NCBI RefSeq assembly: GCF_000966285.1
Contig: NZ_KQ031391.1
Location: 4,046,540-4,110,539, forward strand
Source: Pseudofrankia sp. DC12
Lineage (GTDB): Bacteria; Actinomycetota; Actinomycetes; Frankiales; Frankiaceae
Length of the DNA stretch: 64,000 nucleotides
Direction of reading: 5' to 3'
How positions within the stretch are numbered: the first letter of the stretch is position 1; each line of letters begins with the position of its first letter. The position numbers and the translations under genes were made by a program. Below, piece after piece: positions 43,968 to 52,370 of this stretch. The notes beneath the pieces were generated by a model. That model saw nothing but the letters and a program-made list of their open reading frames with translations, was not told where the DNA came from and did not search any database.

Positions 43968-44900
43968 TCATCGGTCCTGGCCGGTGGCGGCAGGGGTGGT
44001 GGGTAGCGCTGGATCCGGAGAGAGCTCGGGCGGTGGGGCGAGGCCGTGATCCGCTTCGAGGCGGACTCGCTCGGCGGGGACGCTGTCCCCTGACGCCGGC
44101 CTGGCTGTTGCCCGTCGGCGGCTGGCCAGGAGGTATCCGACCGCGGCGGCGAAGACGAGGATCGAGGTCCAGTCGTTCAGCCGCAGGCCTGCGATGTGGT
44201 TGGCATGGTCGTCGCGCAGTGCCTCGACCCAGCCGCGTCCGGCGGTGTAGGCGGCGACGTAAAGGGCGAACAGCTGCCCGCGGCGCAGAACCCCACGCCG
44301 GTCTGCGGCGAGCAGGAGGAGGAGCACGCCGAGGTCCCACAGCGACTCGTAGAGGAACGTCGGCTGGTAGAGCGCGATGGTCGGGGTCGAGGCGGGGCGG
44401 TGGGCCGGGTCGATGAGAAGCCCCCACGGCAGGCTGGTCGGCCGGCCGTAGAGCTCCTGGTTGAAGTAGTTCCCCCACCGGCCGATCGCCTGTGCCAGCA
44501 CGAGGCCGGGCGCGGCGGCGTCCGCGAAGCCGGCCAGGCTGATGCCGCGGCGGCGGGAGGCGATCCATGCGCCGAGCGCGCCGAGCGCGACAGCGCCCCA
44601 GATTCCCAGGCCGCCGTCCCACAGGTAGAACACACGGACGGGGTGTTCACCGGCTTTGAAGTACAGCTCGGGGTCGGTGACGACGTGGTAGATCCGCGCT
44701 CCGATGATGCCGAACGGAACCGCCCAGGTGGCGACGGCGGTCACGTCCTCCCGATCACCGCCGCGCGCCTCCCATCGGCGCTCCGTCAGCCACACGGCGG
44801 CGCCGATCCCGGCGAGGATGCACAGGGCGTAGGCCCGGATCGGGACGGGCCCGAGATGCCAGACGCCTTGCGCGGGGCTTGGGAGATACGCCAGGACCAT
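43968..44900 (-). CDS. lgt: Prolipoprotein diacylglyceryl transferase
   Basis: Lgt transfers diacylglyceryl from phosphatidylglycerol to the lipobox cysteine of prolipoproteins. The membrane protein begins LAYLPSPAQGVWHLGPVPIR AYAL, and carries the signature AIGRWGNYFNQELYGRPTSL with the essential Arg and Asn/Gln/Glu residues, and YQPTFLYESLWDL. ATG 44900 (310 residues) fits the family start; 12 residues more are open upstream. Actinomycetes commonly have two lgt copies; this one is outside the trp context usual for the main copy, so it may be a paralogue. Confidence 0.92.
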   Translation of the reverse strand: MVLAYLPSPAQGVWHLGPVPIRAYALCILAGIGAAVWLTERRWEARGGDREDVTAVATWAVPFGIIGARIYHVVTDPELYFKAGEHPVRVFYLWDGGLGIWGAVALGALGAWIASRRRGISLAGFADAAAPGLVLAQAIGRWGNYFNQELYGRPTSLPWGLLIDPAHRPASTPTIALYQPTFLYESLWDLGVLLLLLAADRRGVLRRGQLFALYVAAYTAGRGWVEALRDDHANHIAGLRLNDWTSILVFAAAVGYLLASRRRATARPASGDSVPAERVRLEADHGLAPPPELSPDPALPTTPAATGQDR

Positions 44901-45033
44901 ACGGATGCACCCATCCTCGTCGCCGCGGCCCCTCATGGGCTGCTGCCCGAGATTACCTCGGACACAGACCTATTGTTGTCGAGGTGCCTGCCCGCTCGAC
45001 CGCTCGGCACCCTTGAACGAGGTCAGGGTTGGT

Positions 45034-45800
45034 TCACCCGCCGGCGATCCGGTAGACGATGAATCCCGCGCCGCAGGTGATGAGGAGCCAGCCGAACACC
45101 CGGCGCAGCGTGCTTCCGGTGACCGTCCGCGCGAGGCGGGAGCTGGCGGCGCTGGCGGGGACCATCCCCAACGCGAACGCCGCGGCGACGCGCCGTCGAC
45201 GTGCCCGAGCCCCCAGTGCGTCGCCAGGGTGGGAACGGTGAGCCCGGCGATGACCAACAGGCTGGTCCCGGCGGCTTGACGCATGTCCAGTCCGAAGACG
45301 ACCAGATACATCGGGACGAGCAGGAACCCGCCGCCGTTGGCGAGCAGGCCCGTGAACAGACCAACGCCGGCAGCCGTCGCCACCAGCAGAACCCGGTTGG
45401 CGCGCCGAGCGGCTCCGGCGCGCCGGGTGGTCTCCTCGATCGGCCTGATCACCCGCGCCCCCACGATCACCAGCACTACCCCCGAGGCGAGCAGCAGCGC
45501 CGGCCCGCCGACGACCCTGGACAGCAGCGCACCGGCGACAGTCGCCGGGATCGCGTCGAGGACGGTCCACGCCGCTGCGCGAGGCTGGGCCCCATCTGTG
45601 CGCAGGTAGGGGATGACGGCCGCCAGCGCCGCGGGGATGGTCGCGGGCAGCGGTGAGGCCACCGCGAGCAGGCCGGGAACGCCGAGGACGGATAGCAGCG
45701 GTGTGGCTATCGGCGAGCCGCCGACGCCGAACAGTCCGACCAACGATCCGACCGCCGCGCCCGCTGCGTTCTTGCCGTGTCTGGCGGATTTGAGAGGCAC
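45034..45800 (-). pseudogene. TauE/SafE-family permease with frameshift
   Basis: From GTG 45800 the frame encodes a TauE/SafE sulfite-exporter-like permease: GSLVGLFGVGGSPIATPLLS, ATIPAALAAVIPYLRTDGAQ, GLFTGLLANGGGFLLVPMYL, QAAGTSLLVIAGLTVPTLA. At about 45190, after HWGLGHVDGA, homology moves to another frame (VAAAFALGMVPASAASSRLA, then RRVFGWLLITCGAGFIVY) and ends at 45034. A single missing base explains it. It is either a recent inactivation or a sequencing error; all domains are otherwise present. Confidence 0.75.
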
Positions 45801-45946
45801 TACGACACGGCCTTGTTCTTGCGATGGCGGCGGGCCCGGAGCGCGAGCCCGAACTGGCCGGCGGTGAGCAGCGCCCAGCCTCCGGCGGCGATCAAAAGCG
45901 GCCAGGCCCCGCTGAGGAATGCCACGGTGGTCAGCGCCGCGGCCAC
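45800..45946 (-). CDS. Small membrane protein upstream of TauE-type gene
   Basis: A 48-codon frame (GTG 45946; alternative TTG 45955) reads AAALTTVAFLSGAWPLLIAA, then GGWALLTAGQFGLALRARRH, then RKNKAVS. It has one or two hydrophobic helices and a basic tail. Its TAG shares one base with the GTG of the TauE-type gene, so translation would be coupled. The family is unknown; similar small subunits precede some permease genes. Confidence 0.45.
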   Translation of the reverse strand: MAAALTTVAFLSGAWPLLIAAGGWALLTAGQFGLALRARRHRKNKAVS

Positions 45947-45951
45947 CGAGA

Positions 45952-47505
45952 TCAATCAGTGCGGTGCTCTGGTCGCGATTCACCGTGGGCCCTCGCTATT
46001 TCGCCATGGCCGTCTTCGTGGTCCGGGGCGGGGACTCGCATGGCCGCCCGATATTTGTCGATGTCGGCCGATGGCGCACGTCTCGGGTCACGGGAGTGGC
46101 CGACGACGGGGCTGATGAGGACGAAGGATGCGGCGGTGAGGCTGGCGAGAGCCAGGCGTGCCCCGGCGGTCCCGTCGGCGAGGTGCAGGGCGAGCGTGAC
46201 CAGGGCGACGCCGAGTGCGGTGCCCAGGCCGCGGGTCATGTTGATCAGCCCTCCGCCGGTGCCCGCGGTCCGTGCTGGTATCGCACCCATGATCATGGAA
46301 TTGTTGGCCGGGGTGTAGGCGCCGAGGCCGAGGCCGAGCACGACCAGCAGGGAGACCAGCCAGGCTGGGGTGAGTGGCGCGACGAGCATGGCAGTCAGGG
46401 CCGAGGTACAGGCAGCGGCTCCGAGCGTGCAGCGGCGGCGGTCACTCCAGCGGTTCGGCAGGACCGAGCCGGCGCCGCTGGCCGCCACCGCGAAGCCGGC
46501 AGGCAGGGCGGTGAGGACGAGGCCGGCGTGCAGGGCGGAGACGCCGTGGTCGACGAGGACGATGGGGATGAGGACGAGGGGGCCGAACAGCACGAGGTAG
46601 CCGCCAGAGGCGCCGACCAGGCCCCGGGCGACGCCGGAGTCGCGCAGGACGTGGACATCGATCATGGGTGCGGCCGTCCGGCGTTCCCACAGCACCAGGC
46701 CCCCGCCGGCGAGGAGTGCGACGGCGAAGAGCGCGACGGCGCCACCGGCGGGCACGTGCAGGCCGGAGATGGCGGACACCGCGAGCAGCAGCGCGGTGGC
46801 CGCGGTCGCGAGGAGGGTCAGCCCGGCCCAGTCGAGCCGGGCGGCGTGGGTGCGCTCGTGCGTGCGCGGCAGCAGGTAGTAGCCGGCGACCAGCGCGATC
46901 AGCCCGATCGGCACGTTGATGCCGAAGACCCACCGCCACCCGACGGTGGCGACCAGGGCGCCGCCGATGGTGGGACCGAGGGCGAGGCCGAGGGCCTGGG
47001 CGGCGGCCTGCACGCCGAGCGCGGCGCGCATCCTTGGCCGGGGGGCGCTGGTCACGACGAGGGCGACGCTGTTGGCCTGCAGCATCGCGGCGCCGACGGC
47101 CTGCACAGCCCGGAATGTGATCAGCACCGCCAGACTCGGAGCCAGTCCGCAGGCGGCCGAGGCCGCGGTGAACACGAGGAAGCCATAAAGGTAGAACAGC
47201 TTGCGCCCGTGGGAGTCTGCGAGGCGGCCGACCGGGACCAGCAGAGCGACGAGGGGCAGCAGGTAGGCCAGCGACACCCATTCGACCGCGGCCAGGGGTG
47301 CGTGGAACTGTGCGCGCAGCGGGGCATAGGTGAGCGTCACGATGCTCGCGTCGAGCTGGCCCATGAAGGCGCCGAAGCACACCGTCGCGACGGCCAGCCA
47401 CCAGCCGCCCCGCAGGTTCCGGACCGTGCTCGGGCGGGCGCGTTCGTGAGTCAGCACGGACACCAGCGGGCGGCGGGACGCGGGGGTGCCTGTGCCGGGA
47501 TTCAT
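45952..47505 (-). CDS. MFS drug:H+ antiporter (DHA2, EmrB/QacA type)
   Basis: This 517-residue protein has 14 predicted membrane helices. Family signs are ATVCFGAFMGQLDASIVTLT (motif D1 region), GRLADSHGRKLFYLYGFLVF (motif A), and LGPTIGGALVATVGWRWVFG-INVPIG (motif C and the WRWIF-x-NVP block). It probably exports hydrophobic compounds; the substrate is unknown. ATG 47505 is the start. The C-terminal ~50 residues are hydrophilic. A palindrome 65 bases upstream may be its operator, and the rhodanese gene lies upstream on the same strand. Confidence 0.9.
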   Translation of the reverse strand: MNPGTGTPASRRPLVSVLTHERARPSTVRNLRGGWWLAVATVCFGAFMGQLDASIVTLTYAPLRAQFHAPLAAVEWVSLAYLLPLVALLVPVGRLADSHGRKLFYLYGFLVFTAASAACGLAPSLAVLITFRAVQAVGAAMLQANSVALVVTSAPRPRMRAALGVQAAAQALGLALGPTIGGALVATVGWRWVFGINVPIGLIALVAGYYLLPRTHERTHAARLDWAGLTLLATAATALLLAVSAISGLHVPAGGAVALFAVALLAGGGLVLWERRTAAPMIDVHVLRDSGVARGLVGASGGYLVLFGPLVLIPIVLVDHGVSALHAGLVLTALPAGFAVAASGAGSVLPNRWSDRRRCTLGAAACTSALTAMLVAPLTPAWLVSLLVVLGLGLGAYTPANNSMIMGAIPARTAGTGGGLINMTRGLGTALGVALVTLALHLADGTAGARLALASLTAASFVLISPVVGHSRDPRRAPSADIDKYRAAMRVPAPDHEDGHGEIARAHGESRPEHRTD

Positions 47506-47569
47506 CTGCCCGCTCCTCCGGAGACCGTCCCAGCGGCGGACAGCCCTCATCCCCATCAGCCAAGAAACA

Positions 47570-47584
47570 TCTGTCACAGACAGA
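47570..47584. promoter_or_regulatory. Palindrome TCTGT-cacag-ACAGA
   Basis: A 15-base inverted repeat is positioned 65-79 bases upstream of the leftward MFS start, a location suitable for a repressor. No adjacent TetR gene is present; the nearby MarR product is a possible binder although its own region carries a different palindrome. Confidence 0.4.
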
Positions 47585-47630
47585 ATAGTCGGCCGTGGGC
47601 GAGCGCGCCAGAGAGGCGGGAGCGGTGCGG

Positions 47631-48422
47631 TTAGCCGGCGGCGGGCAGGAGCGTCTGCGCCCAGGCGGTGTAGCCGCCGAGAAGGTCGGAGACGTCGTCG
47701 CGGCCGGCGGCGCGCAGGGCGCTCGCGGCGACGGAGGAGCGGTAGCCGCCAGCGCAGTGCACGACGACTGGCCGGTCGGCGGGCACCTCGGCCAGGCGGC
47801 GGGTGAGTTCCGCGAGCGGGATGTGCAGCGAGCCGTCGATCGCGCCGAGCGCGCGCTCGCCCGCGTTGCGCACGTCGAGCACGACGGGTGCGCCGCCCTG
47901 TTCGGCCGTCCGGCCGAGCGCGTCCCGCAGCTGGTCGGTGGTGATCCGGCTGGCGGGGACGACCTGGTCTGGCGCGGCCCCGTCGGCCATCTCGCGGAAG
48001 GCGCCTTCGGGCTCGCGCAGGTAGCCCGTGATCTGGTCGAAGCCGATCCGGGCGAACCGCACGGCGACTTCCTCCTCGCGGCCGGGCGCGGCGATGACGA
48101 GCAGCGTGCGGCTGGGGTCGACGACCATGCCAACGGTTTCGGCGAACCGGCCGTCGGCGGGGACGTTGAGCGAGCCGCGCAGGTGTCCGGCGGCGAACTC
48201 CTGCGGGTCGCGGGTATCGACGACGAGGGCGCCTTCGGCGCGTGCCGCGACGAACTCGGGGGCGGTCAGGGGCCGTGGCGCTGTCGTCGGGTCGAAGACC
48301 GGGTGGTCCTTGCGGTTGAGCACCGCGTCGAAGGCGAAGTAGCCGGGCGCGGACGGCTGGCGGCCGAGGCCGGAACGACGAGGAAGGATACCCCAAGGCG
48401 TACTTGGCGATTCCTGGGTCAC
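47631..48422 (-). CDS. Rhodanese-domain protein, MBL domain lost
   Basis: The protein carries two rhodanese-like domains. The first (LTAPEFVAARAEGALVVDTR, then AAGHLRGSLNVPADGRFAET) lacks a catalytic Cys. The second ends RPVVVHCAGGYRSSVAASAL with active-site Cys in HCAGGYRS, so sulfur transfer is possible. Full-length relatives have an N-terminal metallo-beta-lactamase persulfide dioxygenase. Here only its final piece (GYFAFDAVLNRKDHPVFD) remains after about 25 unrelated residues, in the same frame, so a deletion of ~220 residues is likely. The GTG at 48422 overlaps the marR stop (GTGA), so the two are translationally coupled. Confidence 0.72.
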   Translation of the reverse strand: MTQESPSTPWGILPRRSGLGRQPSAPGYFAFDAVLNRKDHPVFDPTTAPRPLTAPEFVAARAEGALVVDTRDPQEFAAGHLRGSLNVPADGRFAETVGMVVDPSRTLLVIAAPGREEEVAVRFARIGFDQITGYLREPEGAFREMADGAAPDQVVPASRITTDQLRDALGRTAEQGGAPVVLDVRNAGERALGAIDGSLHIPLAELTRRLAEVPADRPVVVHCAGGYRSSVAASALRAAGRDDVSDLLGGYTAWAQTLLPAAG

Positions 48423-48922
48423 GCCGCGGGTTGGGAGTACGGGCTGCGCGGGCGGGTGCTCACGAGCCCTGCGGTGACGGTGCGTAGCAGGGTGAGGGCT
48501 GTGTCGAGGTCGCTGTCGTCGCCGCCGGCGGCGGACACGGCCGTGGCCCACTCGTGTCGTACCAGCGCATAGTTGGTCCGGCCGCGTTCCGTTACGCGGA
48601 CAATCACGCCCCGGCCGTCGTCCGGCTGGGCCTCGCGTTCGATGAGCCCTCGACGTTCCAGCCCGCGTAGCACAGCGGACAGATTGGTGCGTTGCAGTCC
48701 GGTCGCGTCGGCGATCCGGCTGGGGGCGACGGCTGTCTCTCGCTGCAGGAACCGCATGACCATGCCTTCCGACGGGGTGAGCGAGACGGCCCGCTCGTCG
48801 GCGTAGCCGCGGAACTGGATCTCCCGGCTAATGATCAGCGCCAGGTCGGCGAGTTCCCCCCACCGAGGATCGACGGGCGGGCCGGTTGTCTGCTCGACCG
48901 ACTGCGGCTGGTCGTTGGTCAC
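48419..48922 (-). CDS. MarR-family regulator
   Basis: This 167-residue winged-helix regulator reads LADLALIISREIQFRGYADE, VSLTPSEGMVMRFLQRETAV, recognition helix LQRTNLSAVLRGLERRGLI and wing REAQPDDGRGVIVRVTERG. GTG 48922 is the start. It is divergent from an MFS exporter gene, with a long inverted repeat between them, and overlaps the rhodanese gene downstream. The likely circuit is repression of both directions, released by a drug-like or sulfur-containing ligand; the ligand is unknown. Confidence 0.88.
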   Translation of the reverse strand: MTNDQPQSVEQTTGPPVDPRWGELADLALIISREIQFRGYADERAVSLTPSEGMVMRFLQRETAVAPSRIADATGLQRTNLSAVLRGLERRGLIEREAQPDDGRGVIVRVTERGRTNYALVRHEWATAVSAAGGDDSDLDTALTLLRTVTAGLVSTRPRSPYSQPAA

Positions 48923-48950
48923 ACGTCACAGCGTAGACCCTTGCCAGAGC

Positions 48951-49001
48951 ATAGTTATGAGCCCATCATCACTTCCGAAGTTATTATCTGCTCATAACTA
49001 T
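48951..49001. promoter_or_regulatory. MarR operator: 12-bp perfect inverted repeat with inner palindrome
   Basis: ATAGTTATGAGC (48951-48962) is matched exactly by GCTCATAACTAT (48990-49001). Inside lies the 11-base palindrome ACTTCcGAAGT (48971-48981). The arms are AT-rich in a GC-rich genome and occupy the space between divergent marR and the MFS gene; the right arm ends 14 bases before the MFS start. This is a strong candidate for autoregulation and control of the exporter. Confidence 0.75.
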
Positions 49002-49015
49002 CTGGAGGTGCTGCT

Positions 49016-50488
49016 GTGACGACACACGTCCCCGCGCTGCACGGCTCGGCGTCGGCGTCGCTGCGCGCCATGGCCCGCGTCGGCGAGCTCCACCCGTTCG
49101 GGGTGTGCATCCTGCTGGCCGGCGCGTTCATGCCGATCATGGACTTCTTCATCACGAACGTCGCCTTGCCGAGCATCGACACCTCGCTGCACGCCTCGGC
49201 CTCCTCGCTGCAGCTAGTGATCGCCGGGTACGGCGTCGCCTACGCCGCGATGCTGGTGCTCGGCGGCAGGCTGGGTGACCGCTACGGCCGCCACCGCCTC
49301 TTCCTGGGCGCGCTCGTCGGCTTCGTCCTGGCCTCCCTCGCCTGCGGCCTCGCGCCCACGGTCGGGGCGTTGATCGCGGCACGCATCCTCCAAGGAGGAA
49401 CAGCGGCACTCCTCGTTCCCCAGGTGCTGGCCACCTTCCACCACATCCTCGAGGGCGAGCGCAAGGCCCGCGCGCTGGCGATGTACGGCGCCACGTCAGG
49501 CATCGCCGCCGTGGTCGGGCAGCTGCTGGGTGGCCTGCTGGTCAGCGCCGACATCGCCGGCACCTCCTGGCGGCCGATCTTCCTCGTCAACGTGCCCGTC
49601 GGCCTGATCGTGCTACTGATCGCGGGCCGGATCGTGCCCGCCACCCGCTCGCCCCACCCCGTCGGCATCGACGGACCCGGGACCGTCCTGTTCGCCGCCG
49701 CCCTCGCCGCCCTGCTGATCCCCCTCACCGAGGGCCACTCCCTCGGCTGGCCCTGGTGGACCTGGCTCCTGATCGCCCTCGCGGCCGGGCTCGCCGCCGC
49801 GACCTACACCGTGGAAAAGCGCGCCGAACAACGCGGCGAGGTTCCCCTGCTGCCACCGTCTCTGCTGCGCCTTCCGTCCATGTCACGCGGCCTGGCCATG
49901 GTCCTGATCTTCAGCGTCGGCTTCGGCGCGTTCATGTTCATGTTCGCCCTCACCGTCCAAGACGGACTACACGCCGACGCCCTCCACAGCGGCCTGGCCA
50001 TCCTGCCGATGGCACTGCTGTTCTCCGCCGGCTCCCTGCTCGCACCACGCCTACTGCGCCGCTTCGGCCGAGCCGCGATGTCCGCTGGCGCGATCATCCA
50101 ACTCGCCGGACTCGCCACCCTCGTGACGGTCCTCGTCCACAACTGGCCGCACGTCAACCTCTGGACAACCGCCGCGCCGCTCGCTCTCGTCGGAGCCGGC
50201 CAGTCCATGCTGTTCGCCGGACTGTTCCGCAGCGTCCTGGCCGACGTCCCCACCCGCCTCGGCGGGATCGGCAGCGGCGTACTGATCACCGTGCAACAGA
50301 GCGGACTCGCCCTCGGCGTCGCAACCCTCGGCACCATCTACCTCGCGATCGAGCCCAACAGCGTCCCCCGCGCGTTCGCCACCGCCGAATACCTCCAAAT
50401 GGGCATCGTCGCGCTACTCGCCGCTGGCGCCGCGACCCTACCCCGCCTCACCCCAACCCCCACCGACCCCCCAGCCATCGACGACTAA
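49016..50488 (+). CDS. MFS transporter, DHA2 type
   Basis: This 490-residue protein has 14 membrane helices. It reads FGVCILLAGAFMPIMDFFIT and NVALPSIDTSLHASASSLQL, motif A GGRLGDRYGRHRLFLGALVG, and GTSWRPIFLVNVPVGLIVLL. It belongs to the EmrB/QacA multidrug group; the substrate is unknown. GTG 49016 has ctggagg upstream. It is divergent from marR and very probably regulated by it through the 48951-49001 repeat. Confidence 0.9.
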   Translation: MTTHVPALHGSASASLRAMARVGELHPFGVCILLAGAFMPIMDFFITNVALPSIDTSLHASASSLQLVIAGYGVAYAAMLVLGGRLGDRYGRHRLFLGALVGFVLASLACGLAPTVGALIAARILQGGTAALLVPQVLATFHHILEGERKARALAMYGATSGIAAVVGQLLGGLLVSADIAGTSWRPIFLVNVPVGLIVLLIAGRIVPATRSPHPVGIDGPGTVLFAAALAALLIPLTEGHSLGWPWWTWLLIALAAGLAAATYTVEKRAEQRGEVPLLPPSLLRLPSMSRGLAMVLIFSVGFGAFMFMFALTVQDGLHADALHSGLAILPMALLFSAGSLLAPRLLRRFGRAAMSAGAIIQLAGLATLVTVLVHNWPHVNLWTTAAPLALVGAGQSMLFAGLFRSVLADVPTRLGGIGSGVLITVQQSGLALGVATLGTIYLAIEPNSVPRAFATAEYLQMGIVALLAAGAATLPRLTPTPTDPPAIDD

Positions 50489-50601
50489 GCGCCGCGCTAT
50501 CGGCCGGGTCGAGGCCTGGCCATGGCGCTGGAAGCGTAAAACAACGGTGTAACTCCGATCCGAGAGGCTGGGCCTCGGCCCGGCCGAGGAGGAGGCACCT
50601 G

Positions 50602-50859
50602 ATGACCACGACCACGAGCGAGGCACCGGCCCGTGTGAAGCGGGCCAAATCCGCCGGGGCCGACCCCGACGCCTCCCACTCCGACGCCCCCACGCCGGTT
50701 CCGCCCACGCCCACGCCGCCGACGCCCGTGCCGCCGGCCGACCCGGACGCGGAGTTGTGGCAGTCGGTGCGGTCCTGGGCGAACGGTCGGCATGTGGGCT
50801 CGGCCAAGAAGGCCGCGAGCGCCCGGACGGCCTGGGCGCACGCGAAGGGCTATTCGTAG
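50602..50859 (+). CDS. Small Pro/Thr-rich protein
   Basis: This 85-residue protein starts at an ATG after gaggaggag. Residues 30-48 form a proline repeat (PVPPTPTPPTPVPP). The C-terminal part WQSVRSWANGRHVGSAKKAA then SARTAWAHAKGYS looks globular or DNA/RNA-binding, with many Lys/Arg/Ala. I do not recognise the family. It stands alone, followed by a hairpin, and precedes the zinc cluster by 377 bases. Confidence 0.55.
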   Translation: MTTTTSEAPARVKRAKSAGADPDASHSDAPTPVPPTPTPPTPVPPADPDAELWQSVRSWANGRHVGSAKKAASARTAWAHAKGYS

Positions 50860-50939
50860 GTCCACCGGCAGGCGCGATCCGTCCCACCGCCAATGCACAA
50901 CCGTCAGCAACCGGCCGCTGCGACCGTTGACGCTCGCGG

Positions 50940-50963
50940 CGACGGGAGCCCTGGCTCCCGTCG
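50940..50963. terminator. Perfect hairpin after the Pro-rich gene
   Basis: CGACGGGAGCC (50940-50950) and GGCTCCCGTCG (50953-50963) form an 11-bp stem around CT. No T-run follows. It probably terminates the small upstream gene. The rest of 50860-51159 shows no supportable gene. Confidence 0.6.
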
Positions 50964-51159
50964 TTCGATCAGGCGGGCGTTGTCTGCTGGGTGAGAAGCC
51001 GTCCCGGCGGACGACGTCTCCCGGCGCTCCAAGCGCGAGACGGGGCGTCGCCAGGCGCCGATGTGGCGGCCTGACGGTCAGGGCTGTGAGGGTTTGGGGG
51101 TGGGGTGGCGCCGCAGGCTCGGGGACCTACGGCCCGACACGGCCCACCTGTCGTGCTGT

Positions 51160-51174
51160 TGGAAATGGTTGTCG
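51160..51174. promoter_or_regulatory. Zur-box-like site before CooC-like gene
   Basis: TGGAAATGGTTGTCG matches 11 of 15 positions of TGAAAATGATTTTCA, the actinobacterial Zur consensus as I remember it. It lies 62 bases before the CooC-like GTG, a normal operator distance. A second similar site is in front of znuA. Confidence 0.5.
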
Positions 51175-51236
51175 TTACGATGTCGGGCAACACAGTCTCG
51201 ATCTCGGCAACGAAGCCATGACTCGGAGCACGCATT

Positions 51237-52241
51237 GTGAAGATCGCTTTTGTGGGTAAGGGTGGCAGCGGCAAGACCACTCTGTCGGCCTTGTTGTGCC
51301 GGCACCTCGCCGCTGCCGGTCGCCCGGTGCTGGCGGTGGACGCGGACATCAACCAGCACCTCGGCGCGGCGCTCGGCCTGGAGGACGAGGTTGCCCCGGT
51401 GCCGCTTGGCGAGCATCTCGGGGAGCTCAAGGACTACCTGCGCGGCGACAACCCGCGAATCCCGTCGGCGGACGTCATGGTGAAGACCACGCCGCCGGGG
51501 CGAGGGTCGCGCCTTGTCGCGCTGGCGGAGGACAACCCGGTCTGGTCGCGCTTCGGGTTGGACGTCGGGGGTGTGCGGCTGTTGGCCACGGGGGCGTTCA
51601 GCGAGGCCGATCTGGGGGTGGCGTGTTTCCACTCCAAGACGGGGGCGGTGGAGCTGCTGCTCAACCACCTGGTCGACGGCCTCGGCGAGTACGTCGTTGT
51701 CGATATGACGGCCGGCGCGGACGCGTTCGCGTCTGGGTTGTTCACCCGGTTCGACCGCACGTTCCTGGTCTGTGAGCCGACGCGCAAGGGTGTGTCGGTC
51801 TACCGCCAGTACCGCGAGTACTCGGCCGACTTCGGCGTCACGGTGTCGGTGCTCGGGAACAAGGTCGCCGACGCTGACGACGTCGCGTTCCTGCGCGACG
51901 CCGTCGGTGACGACCTGCTGGCGTGGTTCTCACAGTCGGCGCCGGTGCGCGCGATGGAGCAGGGCCGGCCGTTCGGCCTCGACGACCTTGAGCAGGCGAA
52001 CCGGTCCGCGCTTGGGGCGGTGCAGGCGGCCGTCGATGGGACCGTCCGGGATTGCGGCCGTTTCGTGGCTCAGATGCACGCGATCCATCTGCGTAACGCC
52101 CACGCGTGGGCCAACGATGCGACCGGCGTTGATCTGGCCGCCCAGGTAGATCCCGACTTCCGCTATCCCACGGCGGTGGCCGAGGCGGCGATCCCCTCGG
52201 CGAGGGCCGTCTCCCGGCCGCTGTCAGCCATGACGGCCTGA
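51237..52241 (+). CDS. CooC/MinD-like metallochaperone ATPase
   Basis: This SIMIBI-class P-loop ATPase of 334 residues has a deviant Walker A VGKGGSGKTTLSALLCRHLA (two lysines, as in MinD/ArsA/CooC), VDADINQHLGAALG, and a second acidic strand VVVDMTAGADAFASGLFTR. In CooC nickel chaperones a CxC motif sits at the dimer interface before a conserved His; the aligned segment here is GVACFHSKTGAVELLLNHLV, with C130-x-H132. That is a plausible Zn2+ or other metal site. It is preceded by a Zur-like site and followed by zinc-transport genes, so a zinc-related role is inferred. No CO dehydrogenase genes are nearby. Confidence 0.78.
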   Translation: MKIAFVGKGGSGKTTLSALLCRHLAAAGRPVLAVDADINQHLGAALGLEDEVAPVPLGEHLGELKDYLRGDNPRIPSADVMVKTTPPGRGSRLVALAEDNPVWSRFGLDVGGVRLLATGAFSEADLGVACFHSKTGAVELLLNHLVDGLGEYVVVDMTAGADAFASGLFTRFDRTFLVCEPTRKGVSVYRQYREYSADFGVTVSVLGNKVADADDVAFLRDAVGDDLLAWFSQSAPVRAMEQGRPFGLDDLEQANRSALGAVQAAVDGTVRDCGRFVAQMHAIHLRNAHAWANDATGVDLAAQVDPDFRYPTAVAEAAIPSARAVSRPLSAMTA

Positions 52242-52370
52242 CGCCCTTCCCCTTGGCCGGGCGCAGCGGTACTCCGACGGTCCTGTCGGCCCCTAGCCGA
52301 TCACGCGCCAGCGCTCTGACCCTGCGCGCCCGCGAGGCGACGATCCGTTTACACATCCAGGAGGAATGTC

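Noticed and set aside
45919..47634. 571-codon plus-strand frame opposite the MFS gene
   Set aside because: Gly/Asp/Arg/Gln-rich shadow frame; the minus strand encodes an obvious 14-helix transporter.
50925..50935. TTGACGC near the Pro-rich gene as another KdpE-type site
   Set aside because: A single copy without an 11-base partner and not near a potassium gene; chance occurrence is expected.
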